Of a DNA stretch of 64,000 bases, positions 9,564 to 19,753 are shown piece by piece. The notes below the pieces were generated by a model that saw only the letters and a list, made by a program, of their open reading frames with translations, had not been told where the DNA came from and did not search any database. The DNA is taken from NCBI GenBank assembly GCA_039954875.1, contig CP157202.1, forward strand, positions 1,178,001 to 1,242,000. Reading direction: 5' to 3'. The translations under genes and the position numbers were made by a program. Source of the stretch: G039954875 sp039954875 (GTDB lineage: Bacteria; Bacteroidota; Bacteroidia; Flavobacteriales; Blattabacteriaceae). How positions within the stretch are numbered: the stretch's first letter is position 1; the number at the start of each line of letters is the position of its first letter.

Positions 9564-10392
9564 AGTTGTAAAAAATTTACGTATACAGTATTTCCCGTCT
9601 TGAACCCGAGTAGTGTTCCGGCACCTCCCACTGTTTGGGGATTGCTTTTGTAAATAGCGATCTCGAGATGACCACTCGGATTAAACCTAGCCAAGGCATT
9701 ACCATGATAACTCTCTTCTTTAGCCTGATCTTCAACCGCTTCGGAATAGTGTCGATAGACCTATCGGAAGACGTAACTACGTGCCTATACCTCGAAAAGA
9801 CGTTTTTTTTACCAACCTGCTCAAAAAGTTTCTTAATGATGTTAATCACCACATTACCGAAATGGTCGATATAGATGATATTTCCAGCCAAACTGTACTT
9901 TTAGTTGATTTGCGGTTTGAAGGTTATTGGACTTTCAAATCGATCTATCGACCTTCCGATGACTTTAAACTTACTACCTCTGAGTAGGTGACAAGCCACC
10001 TTAGCAAACATTATTTTTACTGAAGCATCCTCGGTAGCTTTATCTTGAGGTGTTTCGAGTGCAATGGCTTTTTCAGACTGGTATTCAGAATACATCAATA
10101 CCAAAAGACCATTGTCACTACAAACGAAATAGTATCCATCGAATGGTACTATGATATACTTTTTGTGCAGGCGGATATCCGTATAGACACCGATCAGATG
10201 GATACTTTCCTTGGGGAAAGCACTGTAGACATTTTTGATAATATATACAGTTTTCTCAATATAAAACGGAGAGATATCATGTGTGATATCCACTACTTGG
10301 ACTTCTACCATCTCACTATAGATGGCTCCTTTTATCCGTGCTACTGAGAGGTCTTTCCATCCCCAATCTGTACTTAAGGTAATGATGTCCAT
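9560..10392 (-). pseudogene. S-adenosylmethionine hydroxide adenosyltransferase (DUF62) relic
   Basis: The N-terminal part reads DIITLSTDWGWKD, VDITHDISPF, SIHLIGVYTDIR and GYYFVCSDNGLL, as in SAM hydrolases (TTDFGxxD, VDITHxIxPF, DNGLL). An in-frame TAA sits at 9901-9903, directly before AGNIIYIDHFGNVVIN, which continues in the same frame. A later shift near 9740 moves the C-terminus (LARFNPSGHLEIAIYKSNPQTVGGA) into another frame. The enzyme hydrolyses SAM to adenosine and methionine. It overlaps hemJ by ATGA and is divergent from phoH, a common Bacteroidota layout. Confidence 0.85.
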
Positions 10393-10447
10393 CAATGCAA
10401 AAATCCCATCGATTAATTCCTTGAACTTGCTGAAGACAAAAGTAATT

Positions 10448-11372
10448 CAAAAAAACCACGATATTGAATGAGTTAACTATCGATTTGTCAGGTTTGACCG
10501 TAGCAAACTTTTATGGAGTACAAAAAATATGAAGGTCATCAATAGTTATATTACACAGATCAAGATCATTCTGCAAAATCATCAATTGAAAGCTGTAGAT
10601 GATCCTCACACCTTAGAGACGTTTGTATGCAAAACCTGTATATTGACTGAATCATTAAATCGTTATGACCATCTCGATGAAGAAAATATCGAGATGATTA
10701 TGCTTTTGGAAAGCGAGGTTTTGAAAAAATCGGATGAAGCCCTTGTACACGGTTCTGGTGGCCGCATCATCCGTCCGTAAACTAAAAATCACTCTACCGA
10801 AGTCGAAGCAATGCAGGAAAATGATATAGTCTTTGCTTATTGGTACGGCGTATACGGGTTTAGCCCTAGCGGTTCAAGCATTCAAAAAGAAAAACGTACG
10901 ACGTATAGTCTTGACTAGGCAAGCGGTATCATCTGAGGAAAATCTAGGTTTCCTCCCTGGAAATATAAAAGAAAAATTGGATCTCTATCCCCCCCTTTAC
11001 TCTGCCTGGCGCAATATGATCTGGTACGAAAAGCTAGTAGAGTTTCTCGAGAAAAATACGATCTAAATTTCAGCCTTTACATTCATTCATGGGCGTACGT
11101 TGGACGATACCTTTGTCATTCTCGACGGGCCACAAAACACTAGCCCACACAGATGAAGACGTTCTTAACCCGCATGGGTAAACATGCCAAATTCATGATT
11201 ACGGGAAATCCAGATCAAGTCGATTTACCTCCTAACCAGCGTTCCGGACTTGACCGAAGCGATGGACCTCCTCAAAGGGATTGAAGATATTAGTTTTGTC
11301 TTCTTGGATTAATACGATATCATTCATCATGAATTATTATGCAAGGTCATCAAAGTATATCAGTGAAATGTA
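10448..11372 (+). pseudogene. phoH: PhoH family ATPase relic
   Basis: Ordered fragments match PhoH/YbeZ: ELTIDLSGLTVANFYGVQ, RYDHLDEENIEMIMLLE, ALVHGSGGRIIRP, VRRIVLTRQAVSSEENLGFLPGNIKEKLD, GRTLDDTFVILD. The Walker A loop, normally GPAGTGKT, has collapsed to IGTAYTG without the lysine, and stops follow residue runs throughout the C-terminal half. PhoH-like ATPases are linked to RNA metabolism together with YbeY. The relic is divergent from the SAM-hydrolase relic. Confidence 0.88.
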
Positions 11373-11447
11373 CTTTCCCTTTTGTGAATATAGGGGTTCT
11401 TATCCTGATCATGATAAGGCCATAGCTTTGTGAATTGAAACTTTCAA

Positions 11448-13106
11448 TGCATAAAATAAATCAGATCCGTTATACCCCAAGAAGTGTTTTATATACCAGA
11501 AGCTGTCAATAAGCCTGTAAAGTAATATCGCCCTGCAAGTCCCGAACATGAAGCAGTGCAACAGGCCTACTATATCATGTACAAATAAAAAATATAAATC
11601 CCTCAACACATCGGCAGTGAAAATATTTTCAGTGGTCAAAAGAAGGTGATTTGTACACCACATGATCATTAAAAGATAGTAGGCGATTGATATGAAAGTA
11701 GTCAGGAAGATGTCTCTAAAGCCATTGATGCCACATTGACTACTCGTAAACATTGGGCTAGGCTATCGTAGGAACATCATACTTTATCTTTTTGAAGGTG
11801 AATGATCTCTTGGCTTATAGAGCTAAGATCAATACCTATACGATGATATAGAAGTCTAAGAATACTTTTCAGGATGAGATCAATTCGGTTTGTAAACCAA
11901 TCCAGTTACTTCGTTTCAATGTCCAATAAATGGAGCAAATCTACAATGATCAGCCGATCTCTGGGCACGGGTGTATAAAATCGTGTCGAGTATCGCCCTT
12001 TAGAAGGTGTTCCCTCTTCGCTGTCATGCCTTTTAATTTTACAGCTATCGCTGATAACCTTCTCCATTGTATGACAACGATGTTCAACATTGTCGTCTGG
12101 AAGTCATCAAACAAACATATATATTCGGCTCAGATATCGATGGAGGTCTTTCAAAAGTCCGATTTACCTGATTAGGTGATCAATATGGTATTGACCTATG
12201 GGGCAACTACGACCAAGACCGTTTTTCAACACCCAGATTTTGCGGAGATGCATTTCACTGGATCTACTGCAGTCTTTCGGCAGATGTAGCAACAGACCAG
12301 ACAAAATATCACTCGATACAAGATCTATATATGTTGTCGGAGAGACTGAGGGAAAAGATTTTGTCTGGAATCATCTGAGTGCTTATCCTAAAGAGGTAGC
12401 CACAGCCTGGGCACGTAGTGTTTTCAAATATCAGAGACAAAAATATTAGGCTGCTTCGAGGGCTTACTTCCCTGCGAGTCATTGGGTCGAAACCTAAAAA
12501 CACTTGATGCAAGCGATCGATTCGGTGAAAATGGGTACGCCGATAGATTTTTCTCATTTCATCAATGCTGTAATTGATAAAAAGTTTTTGATAGGATCAA
12601 GGCCTAAATCGATCGGACCAAAAAGAGTGCTGATGAGGAAATTATTGTCATGGTAATTGTGTTGATTCAAAGGATTATTTTATTATGCCGAAGTTGATCC
12701 ATACGACCGATATCCACTATGAAAATATGATCGAGGAGGTTTTTATACCGGTACCGGTATTAACCGTATACGTTTATTAAGATACACAGTAATGGGAAAG
12801 CCTTGAGCTCATCAATACTACTTCTGAATATTCTTTAACTGGGGCAATCTTCTCTCATGATCGTCATATTGTCTAGGAGGTAAGCAAAGTTGTAGTTGAT
12901 GCTGCAGGTAACTTTTATATCAACGATAATCCTATGGAGGCCGTGATGGGGTAACAACCCTTTGGAGGAGGTAAGGGGCCCCTCGTACGAATGATAAAGC
13001 TGTCTCAGAAATGAGTTTGCTTCGTTAAGTTTCGCCGCATACGATTAAAGAAACTTTTATACCGGCTAAGGATTATTATTATCCGTTTTTGATAGCGTAC
13101 CTTTGA
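11448..13106 (+). pseudogene. rocA: 1-pyrroline-5-carboxylate dehydrogenase relic
   Basis: Fragments in several frames follow the family in order: MEQIYNDQPISG, RVEYRPLEGV, PFNFTAIADNL, VVWKSSNKHIYSAQISMEVFQKSDLPD, HFTGST, VGETEGKDFVWNH (family VGETGGKDF), KEVATAWARS, AASRAYFPAS, DSVKMGTPIDFSHFINAVIDKK, FYINDNP, QPFGGG and AKDYYYPFL near the end. The catalytic-cysteine segment QGQKCSAASRA reads YQRQKY followed by TAG, so the cysteine is gone. The enzyme converts P5C/glutamate semialdehyde to glutamate. Dozens of lesions make this an older relic. Confidence 0.9.
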
Positions 13107-13148
13107 TCCTGCCATGTTAGATCAAGAATGATATAGGTTTAAAAAAGA

Positions 13149-13457
13149 AGCAGGCCTCTTTATCGCGTTCCGCTATGAGGCGGGATGAGGAAAGTCCGGA
13201 CACCATAGAGCAACACAGCGGGTAACGCCCGTCCGCCGTGAGGCGAGGACCAGTGCAATAGAAAGCAAGTACAGTTCGGCTGTAGTGAAATCAGGTAAAC
13301 TCTGTGCGGTGAAATGCCATGTATACCAGCATTATGTGGTTGGCTCGACCATTGCCGGGGGGTAGGCAGCTTGAGGCGAGGGGTGACCCTTGTCCCAGAT
13401 AAATGATAAAGATTCTTGTGAAAGAATACAGAATCCGGCTTATAGGCCTGCTTTTTT
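13149..13457 (+). ncRNA. rnpB: RNase P RNA (bacterial type A)
   Basis: The P1 helix closes between agcaggcc (from 13149) and ggcctgct (to 13452), followed by a T run. The universal core GAGGAAAGUCCGGAC is at 13187-13201. ACAGAAUCCGGCUUAU near the 3' end forms the conserved P2/P4 partner. Length about 305 nt, normal for type A. RNase P RNA is the catalytic subunit that matures tRNA 5' ends. The terminal stem plus U tract probably doubles as its terminator. It is intact, in the middle of decayed genes. Confidence 0.95.
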
Positions 13458-13610
13458 ATCATCAATGCTCTTTAGATCGGAATACAAAACTATTTCTTGA
13501 ACTAAATAAAGCTAGATCCCTTTCGGACAGAAATGTTTTTTTATAAAAAAATGGGGGGATAATAAATAAAGATCAACATATTCGTAAAGATCTTCATGAA
13601 GATGTTGATT

Positions 13611-14875
13611 ATGCTATTAGAATTTACTGTTGGTGATTTTCTCTCTCTGAGAGAGAGAAACTAAACTTGAATGCTTCAGCAATCAAAAAGCATGCAGAGA
13701 TCAGTCTGATTACAGCCAGGAGTCACAAGTTGTTGAAAAACGTAGTCATTTATGGTGGGGACTCAAATGGTAAAAGCAATTTGATCCAAGATAGGGTTGT
13801 GATGCGTGAATTGATTTTAGAGTTTGTTGAACGGTCTTCTTTATCGAAGTTGGATGTTCCCCTTTTTTTATTACAAAAGGGATATGAAAACAAGACATCT
13901 TATTTTGAGATGTCGTTTCTGATCTATGAGGTAAAATATCGTTATGGGTTTGAGATAGATAATGTATTGGTGAAGGCCAAAAAGCAGATGTAGAAAACTT
14001 TATTTATCCATGAAAATGATGGCATTGATTGGATAAAAACATATACTAAAGGGAGAAGGTTTGGAAGAGAAGACGATATACAATGCCTTGTTTTTGATAG
14101 TGACCGATTGATTTAATGGAAAAACGACTAAAGTAATTGTAAACTAGTTTCGTAATTTCTTTCCTATTTCTGGTCTAAATCATGAACTGTATAGGAAGGT
14201 CACGTTTGATATGTTTAACGATAAGAAAATAGAATTTTTATTACAGGCATTTTTTTGATACGGTGGATGTGGATTTTGATGCTATCAAACTGATAAAAAA
14301 GGAGATTGCGAATTTGTTAAAGGATTCGCGTGGGGCTATGTTATGGGAATATATAAAACCTTATAGTACTATGGGGTAAAGGCAAAAACTTGATACAATA
14401 GATATAATGGAGGGGGGAGGCGATAAATCAATACGTTCAAGTTTGATGTGCGGGCTTATGATCTGTGCGAACCAATAAGGTGTTTAACATAGTGGGGCTT
14501 GTTTTTACTACCCTGCTTCATGGTGGGGTATTGGTAATTTATAAACTGGATTCCAGTCCGCATCCTTTTTCGCATCTTGACCATTACAAAGCTTTTTAAT
14601 TCCAAGGAATACAATCTTAAAAAACACCCAACTCATTTTCGCTACGTATGATACCAATTTGTTATCTTATGATGTGATTATAGCAGAGATTACAATCTAT
14701 TTCGTAGAGAAGGATCCATTTGGTGCTTCTGATCTTTAATTCGTTGGTGGAATACAAAGAATGGAGTTCGGATAAGACTATCCGCAAAGACAGTTAGTTT
14801 GAGAAGGGTTACATTCAAAGTTATTATGGAGCCATCCCTTTTATTAGTAATTTTTTAAATTTGATACAAGGGTGA
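13611..14875 (+). pseudogene. rloA: RloA-like AAA_15 ATPase relic
   Basis: Starts MLLEFTVGDFLSLRER, then shifts frame inside a (CT)n(GA)n palindromic run at 13638-13660 to LNLNASAIKKHAE. It continues NVVIYGGDSNGKSNLIQ (Walker A; family YGANASGKSNLI), YRYGFEID, then after heavy erosion LLSYD and YFVEKDPFGASDL, then a shift to SLVEYKEWS..IRKD, and ends QSYYGAIPFISNFL. This ordering is that of AAA_15 ATPases found upstream of RloB (restriction-linked orf) genes, and a RloB relic follows. Such pairs are associated with phage defence; inactive here. Confidence 0.82.
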
Positions 14876-14899
14876 TAGGAAAATATTTTTTCCGGAAAA

Positions 14900-15555
14900 C
14901 GGTGGAATAAATATTCTCGTAAAGGGTAAAGACTTAAGCAGGATATAAGGTCTAAACACAAGTATTACCTCATCGTATGAAAAGGTCTTAAGATAGAACC
15001 TAATTATTTTGAAGCTTTGAAGCAGGACTTACTCCAATGCGCTTACGACTTTCCGAATGAATATCAGGGGGGGGGGCAGGGCATGGAGCACCTGGTATTT
15101 GTCGATAAGGCTATACGGTTGGAGGAGGTGTGTGAGAGGAGGACGATTCGCCTAGCAGATCAACTCTGGATGGTTTTTGATGCAGATTTCAATATTGCTA
15201 TTACCTATTGCAAAAGTAGAGGTATAGGTTGTGCATAGAACAATTAGATATTTGATTTGTGGTATTTATTGCATTTTGATTATTATGATAATGTAATATG
15301 TAGGGGAGTGGTACAAGAAACTGATCGAGAAAAAGATTCAGAAATTCGTAGGAAAGATTATCGTCATCAGAAAAGCATTGGAACAATGTACGATCTCCTC
15401 AAAAATATGGTTGTGTAGAAAAGGGTATCAATAATGCCAAAAGGTTGGAAGATAGATTTAGGAGAATATAAAATCATACCCATCACAACCCTTGTACGAT
15501 AATATATAAGTTGGTTGAGTAGTTGCCTTGTTTACAAATACTGGTCAATGACTGA
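14900..15555 (+). pseudogene. rloB: RloB-like protein relic
   Basis: Fragments match RloB (PF13707): EALKQDLLQCAYDF, then MEHLVFVDKAIRL, the acidic motif WMVFDADFNIAITYCKSRGIGCA (family VFDRDDFN..AI..AKSKGI) and FDLWYLLHFDYYDN (family FELWYLLHF). It ends NPCTIIYKLVE. A run of ten G at 15067-15076 and several stops break it. RloB proteins have a Toprim-like nuclease fold and act with an AAA_15 ATPase. It lies directly after the RloA-like relic. Confidence 0.85.
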
Positions 15556-15581
15556 TGGACAGGATGTACGTGCTTATCTAA

Positions 15582-16535
15582 TCATTTACGTTTGAGTATA
15601 GCTTTGACTTTTTCCAGTATAGCAGTACGATCAATTTGATATTTTTCCATCAATTCTATAGGTTTACCACTCTGTCCAAAACAGTCGTTTACAGCAACGA
15701 ATTCCTGAGGTGTGGGCTGATGTGTACTGAGTACTCGGGCTACGCTTTCGCCTAGTCCACCCCAGTAGTTGTGTTCTTCTGCCGTGACAACACAACCGGT
15801 CTTTGATACGGATTTTAAAATGGCTGTTTCGTCTAGGGGTTTTATGGTATGGATATTAATTACTTCGCAGGAGATGCCTTCATAGGCTAGGATTTTGGCA
15901 GCTTCGAGGGATTCCCATACCAGATGTCCTGTGGCAATGATAGTAGCATCCTTGCCTTCGGTGAGTTGTAAGGCTTTTCCGATCTCAAATTTTTGATTCT
16001 CATCGGTGAAGTTGGCTACCGCAGGCCGTCCAAAGCGGAGATATACCGGCCCTTGATGCTCGGCAATGACTAAGGTAGCGGTATGGGTTTGGTTGTAATC
16101 ACAGGTATTGATAACGGTCATCCCGGGGAGCATTTTCATCAGACCGATATCTTCCAGGGTTTGGTGGGTGGCTCCGTCTTCTCCTAAGGTTACACCGGCA
16201 TGTGAAGCACATATCTTGACATTCTTACCTGAGTAGGCGATGGATTGGCGTATTTGGTCGTATACACGAGCGGTAGAAAAATTGGCAAAAGTACCGGTAA
16301 AAGGAATGTATCCACCGATGCTTAGTCCGGCTGCCATCCCCATCATGTTGGCTTCTGCTATACCCGTTTGGAAGAAACGTTTGGGGAATTTTAGAACGAA
16401 TTCGGTCATGGAAAGAGAATCGGTTAAATCGGCGCATAGCGCGACGACTTTGGGGTTATTTTCACCTAGCTTTACTAGGGCTTGACCGAATCCTGTGCGG
16501 GTCTGTTTGAGGCCTTTGTTTTCATAAATTTTCAT
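15582..16535 (-). CDS. tktC: Transketolase, C-terminal subunit
   Basis: 317 aa, full length for the C-terminal half of split transketolases. It holds the pyrimidine-binding domain (VVALCADLTDS, FFQTGIAEANMMGMAAGLSIGG, ASHAGVTLGEDGATHQTLEDIGLMK) and the C-terminal transketolase domain (EEHNYWGGLGESVA). With the N-terminal subunit it transfers two-carbon ketol units between sugar phosphates using thiamine diphosphate. It starts 69 nt after the upstream subunit. The split form is normal in Bacteroidota and is not a frameshift. Confidence 0.93.
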   Translation of the reverse strand: MKIYENKGLKQTRTGFGQALVKLGENNPKVVALCADLTDSLSMTEFVLKFPKRFFQTGIAEANMMGMAAGLSIGGYIPFTGTFANFSTARVYDQIRQSIAYSGKNVKICASHAGVTLGEDGATHQTLEDIGLMKMLPGMTVINTCDYNQTHTATLVIAEHQGPVYLRFGRPAVANFTDENQKFEIGKALQLTEGKDATIIATGHLVWESLEAAKILAYEGISCEVINIHTIKPLDETAILKSVSKTGCVVTAEEHNYWGGLGESVARVLSTHQPTPQEFVAVNDCFGQSGKPIELMEKYQIDRTAILEKVKAILKRK

Positions 16536-16604
16536 AATGGGTATACTTTTATGAATGGGACAGTTTGGAAATAGAAAATTTATTTGTCGATAAGAAACGT
16601 GTGT

Positions 16605-17459
16605 TCAGAGGGGATAGTCTCCCAGGGTTTCAGGCAATTGAGCTAGGGCTTTTTCGAGTTGTTGATCATTGGGTGCCTTACCGTGCCAAAGGTGGGTACC
16701 ACACATGAAATCTACTCCGTGTCCCATTTCAGTGTGAAGTATGACGAAGATAGGTTTACCTTTACCGGTCTGTGCTTTGGCTTTTTGAAGGATGTTGACC
16801 ACGCTTGCTAGATCGTTGCCTTGGGGCTCTTCGAGGACTTCCCATTGGAACGCTTCGAACTTACTTTTGAGGTCACCTAGGGATAATACCTCTTCTGTAG
16901 TGCCATCTATTTGTTGGCCGTTGTAGTCGACCGTAGCGATGTAATTATCTATCCCTTTAGCTCCTGCGTACAAGGCAGCTTCCCATATTTGGCCTTCGTT
17001 GAGTTCACCGTCTCCATGTAGGCTATAGATGAGGTGTGGGTCTTGGTCGAGTCTTTTAACTTCGGCTGCTCCGACGGATACAGACATACCTTGTCCGAGG
17101 GATCCTGAAGCGATGCGGATGCCTGGCAAACCTTCATGGGAAGTGGGATGTCCTTGTAGGCGTGAGTTAAGCTTTCTAAAAGTGTTCAATTCTTCCAAAG
17201 GTAAAAATCCGGATCGGGCTAAGGTGCTGTAGTATACTGGTGAAATATGCCCATTAGATAGGAAAAATAAGTCTTCCCCTTTTCCTTCCATGCTAAAGTT
17301 TTCCGCATCGTACTGCATGATCCTTCGATAGAGAGCGACGAAATATTCTGTACTGCTCAGAGAACCTCCTGGATGACCGGAATTGACTGCATGGATCATC
17401 CGCAGGATATCCCGCCTGATTTGTGTACAGAGTTTTTCTAGGTGTAGAATCTCTTTCAT
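16605..17459 (-). CDS. tktN: Transketolase, N-terminal subunit
   Basis: 284 aa. ThDP-binding features are NSGHPGGSLSSTEYFVALY near residue 26, and GSLGQGMSVSVGAA and HGDGELNEGQIWEAALYAG (GDG-to-N motif that binds the diphosphate and Mg2+). Partner of the downstream C-terminal subunit in the non-oxidative pentose phosphate pathway. A TACATTTG element lies 17 nt upstream of the ATG. rpe, the next enzyme of this pathway, is kept elsewhere in the window. Confidence 0.93.
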   Translation of the reverse strand: MKEILHLEKLCTQIRRDILRMIHAVNSGHPGGSLSSTEYFVALYRRIMQYDAENFSMEGKGEDLFFLSNGHISPVYYSTLARSGFLPLEELNTFRKLNSRLQGHPTSHEGLPGIRIASGSLGQGMSVSVGAAEVKRLDQDPHLIYSLHGDGELNEGQIWEAALYAGAKGIDNYIATVDYNGQQIDGTTEEVLSLGDLKSKFEAFQWEVLEEPQGNDLASVVNILQKAKAQTGKGKPIFVILHTEMGHGVDFMCGTHLWHGKAPNDQQLEKALAQLPETLGDYPL

Positions 17460-17475
17460 GAACGACTCGTTTGGA

Positions 17476-17483
17476 CAAATGTA
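17476..17483 (-). promoter_or_regulatory. Candidate Bacteroidota -7 element of the transketolase operon
   Basis: Minus-strand TACATTTG fits the Bacteroidota -7 consensus TAnnTTTG. It lies 17 nt before the tktN ATG. No convincing -33 TTG was found at the usual distance. Confidence 0.4.
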
Positions 17484-17557
17484 TATTTTTTTATACGTTG
17501 ATTATAAGATGTTGTACTTTTTTACATCTAAAAAAAATCATACGTCGATCAAGCAAG

Positions 17558-19189
17558 TTATCCTTCCATGGTATAATTTTTTTCTTGACATGCTTTTATC
17601 TTAGAGTCGGCGAGGTATTCGTCATAATTCATATATCGATCAATGGTACCGGTAGGGGTGAGTTCTACAATGCGGTTGCACACGGTTTGGAGTAGCTCGT
17701 GGTCTTGGGAGGTAAGTAGGATAGTGCCTTTGAAGGCTTTGAGCGTATTGTTGAGTGCGGTAATCGATTCGAGATCTAGATGATTGGTAGGCTCATCGAG
17801 CAGGAGTACATTAGCTTTGGCAAGCATTATGCGTGAAAACATGCACCTCATCTTTTCGCCTCCGGAGAGCACGGTGACTTTTTTTAGCGCTTCGTCTCCG
17901 CTGAAGAGCATTTTTCCTAAAAATCCGCGTATATATTCTTCGTGTCGTTCTTCATAAGTTTGAGTGTATTGTCTAAGCCAATCGATGAGGTTCATTGTGG
18001 TTTCAAAATAAGATGTGTTATTGACCGGTAGGTAAGCTTGCTTGGTGGTGATGCCCCATTTGAAGGTGCCACTATCAGGAGTTGTCTCTCCAGTGAGGAT
18101 TTCGTAAAAAGTTGAGCTGGTTTTGCTATTTTTTGAAAGGATGGCTACTTTGTCTCCTCGCTTGAGATTGAGAGATAGATTTTTAAATAACAGTTCGCCG
18201 GCTGAAAATTTAGAAATATTTTCTATTTCGAGGATCTGATCACCTGCTTCACGCTCCTGTTCGAACATGATGGCTGGATATCGTCTCGAGGAAGGTTTAA
18301 TTTCGTCGACATTAAGTTTTTCAAGCATTTTTTTACGGGCGGTGGCTTGCTTGGCTTTGGCTACATTGGAACTGAATCTTTGTATGAATTCTTGAAGTTC
18401 TTTCCGTTTTTCTTCAACCTTTTTGTTTTCTTGAATTTTTTGTTTACCAGCCAATTGGCTGGCTTCGTACCAAAAGCTATAGTTACCAGTGAAGAGATGG
18501 ATCTTTCCAAAATCCAAATCGCATATATGAGTACATACTGCGTCGAAGAAATGGCGGTCGTGTGATACGACAATGACAGTGTTTTCGTAGCCTGCTAGAA
18601 AATCTTCTAGCCATGAGATCGTCTCTACGTTGAGGTCATTGGTGGGCTCGTCTAGGATAAGTACGTCCGGATTTCCGAAGAAAGCTTGTGCCAAGAGTAC
18701 ACGTAATTTGATTTTGTTATCGAGTTCGCTCATAGGTTTGTGGTGTTCGTCTTCGGCGATGTCCAGATTAGATAAGAGGGTAGCGGCATCAGTTTCTGCA
18801 TTCCAACCTCCCATCTCTTCGTAGATTATGCCCAATTCGCCGGCTTTTATACCATCTTCTTCTGAGAAATCGGGTTTGGCGTATAGAGCATCCATCCGTT
18901 GCTTGGTATCGTAAAGTTTTTTATTACCCATGATGATGGTCTCTAAGACGGTATATTTGTCGAAGGTATTGTGTTCTTGTTTGAGTACAGACATACGTTT
19001 GTCAGGTTCAAGGCTTATCTGTCCAGTGGTGGGATCTTGCTCGCCGGCGAGGATCTTTAGAAAGGTAGATTTGCCCGCACCATTGGCTCCAATTATACCG
19101 TAGCAATTACCTTTAGTAAATTTTATATTCACCTCGTCAAACAAAACCCGTTTACCGAATTGTAAAGAGAGATTGGAAACCGTTAACAT
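17558..19189 (-). CDS. ABC-F family ATPase (YbiT-like)
   Basis: 543 aa from the ATG at 19189. The frame is open a further 70 codons upstream, but that would run into smpB and the family starts MLTVSNLSLQFG. First ATPase domain: GANGAGKST (34-42) and VLILDEPTNDL (176-186), with the signature replaced by SELDNKIKLR. Second domain: degenerate Walker A LSKNSKTSS (351-359), LSGGE (441-445) and VLLLDEPTNHLD (461-472). DIDFGKI-like and GNYSFWYEASQLA segments are typical of the YbiT subgroup. ABC-F proteins bind the ribosomal E site; a translation-factor role is inferred. Confidence 0.9.
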   Translation of the reverse strand: MLTVSNLSLQFGKRVLFDEVNIKFTKGNCYGIIGANGAGKSTFLKILAGEQDPTTGQISLEPDKRMSVLKQEHNTFDKYTVLETIIMGNKKLYDTKQRMDALYAKPDFSEEDGIKAGELGIIYEEMGGWNAETDAATLLSNLDIAEDEHHKPMSELDNKIKLRVLLAQAFFGNPDVLILDEPTNDLNVETISWLEDFLAGYENTVIVVSHDRHFFDAVCTHICDLDFGKIHLFTGNYSFWYEASQLAGKQKIQENKKVEEKRKELQEFIQRFSSNVAKAKQATARKKMLEKLNVDEIKPSSRRYPAIMFEQEREAGDQILEIENISKFSAGELLFKNLSLNLKRGDKVAILSKNSKTSSTFYEILTGETTPDSGTFKWGITTKQAYLPVNNTSYFETTMNLIDWLRQYTQTYEERHEEYIRGFLGKMLFSGDEALKKVTVLSGGEKMRCMFSRIMLAKANVLLLDEPTNHLDLESITALNNTLKAFKGTILLTSQDHELLQTVCNRIVELTPTGTIDRYMNYDEYLADSKIKACQEKNYTMEG

Positions 19190-19203
19190 TTGTAGTGGAA
19201 TTT

Positions 19204-19221
19204 TAATTTTGCACAAAATTA
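19204..19221. promoter_or_regulatory. Palindromic divergent -7 elements between the ABC-F gene and smpB
   Basis: TAATTTTG (19204-19211) and its exact reverse complement (19214-19221) are separated by 2 nt. Each fits TAnnTTTG, one pointing to smpB and one to the ABC-F gene. The whole intergenic gap is only 57 bp. -33 elements are not evident, so this could also be an operator. Confidence 0.4.
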
Positions 19222-19246
19222 GTATTATTACAAAAGGAAAAGTGGC

Positions 19247-19705
19247 GTGGTAACAAAGGCTCAGGTGAACATCCAAAATAGAAAAGCTGCTTTTGAATAC
19301 GAATTGCTTGGGGAGTACATTGCCGGTATGCAATTGTTGGGTACTGAGATCAAGTCCATCAGGCGAAATAAGGCAAATATCGCTGACAGCTTTTGTCAAA
19401 TAAAGGATGGGGAATTATACATCATCAATATGTATATTGCCGAATATGAATTGGGTACTCATACCAATCACGCCCCTAGACGCGAAAGGAAGCTGCTATT
19501 GAAGAGGGAAGAGTTGCTGAAGCTTGAACGTAAATTGAAAGAATCAGGATTGACTGTTATTCCTAAAAGGTTATTTATCAATGAGAAAGGTTATGCTAAA
19601 CTCCAAATATTTTTAGCTCGGGGGAAAAAATTACATGACAAACGCGAGTCTATCCGAAAGAAAGACATAGATCGTGAACATAAAAGAATTTTAAAATATC
19701 AATAA
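19247..19705 (+). CDS. smpB: SsrA-binding protein SmpB
   Basis: 152 aa from GTG 19247, preceded by an A/G-rich Shine-Dalgarno-like stretch. SmpB hallmarks: IQNRKAAFEYELLGEYIAG, LGTEIKSIR, NIADSFCQIKDGELYI, THAPRR-type loop (TNHAPRRERKLLL), GKKLHDKRESIRKKD and a basic C-terminal tail. It binds tmRNA and positions it on stalled ribosomes for trans-translation. No ssrA gene was recognised in the window. Divergent from the ABC-F gene. Confidence 0.95.
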   Translation: MVTKAQVNIQNRKAAFEYELLGEYIAGMQLLGTEIKSIRRNKANIADSFCQIKDGELYIINMYIAEYELGTHTNHAPRRERKLLLKREELLKLERKLKESGLTVIPKRLFINEKGYAKLQIFLARGKKLHDKRESIRKKDIDREHKRILKYQ

Positions 19706-19712
19706 TTTTATA

Positions 19713-19720
19713 TACATTTG
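19713..19720 (+). promoter_or_regulatory. Candidate -7 element of the OmpA-family gene
   Basis: TACATTTG fits TAnnTTTG and lies 33 nt before the ATG, just after the smpB stop. No clear -33 partner. Confidence 0.4.
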
Positions 19721-19753
19721 TGCTATTGGAAATTAAGAAAATTGTAGCTCATT

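Noticed and set aside
11409..11753. 114-codon minus-strand open frame with hydrophobic content
   Set aside because: It runs opposite to the P5C dehydrogenase relic, whose N-terminal fragments explain the sequence better.
13160..13465. 101-codon minus-strand open frame
   Set aside because: It lies antisense to the RNase P RNA and has no protein-like pattern.
15582..17459. Transketolase as a gene broken in two
   Set aside because: Both halves have proper starts, full domains and a 69-nt spacer. Split transketolase is a normal form in Bacteroidota and Archaea.
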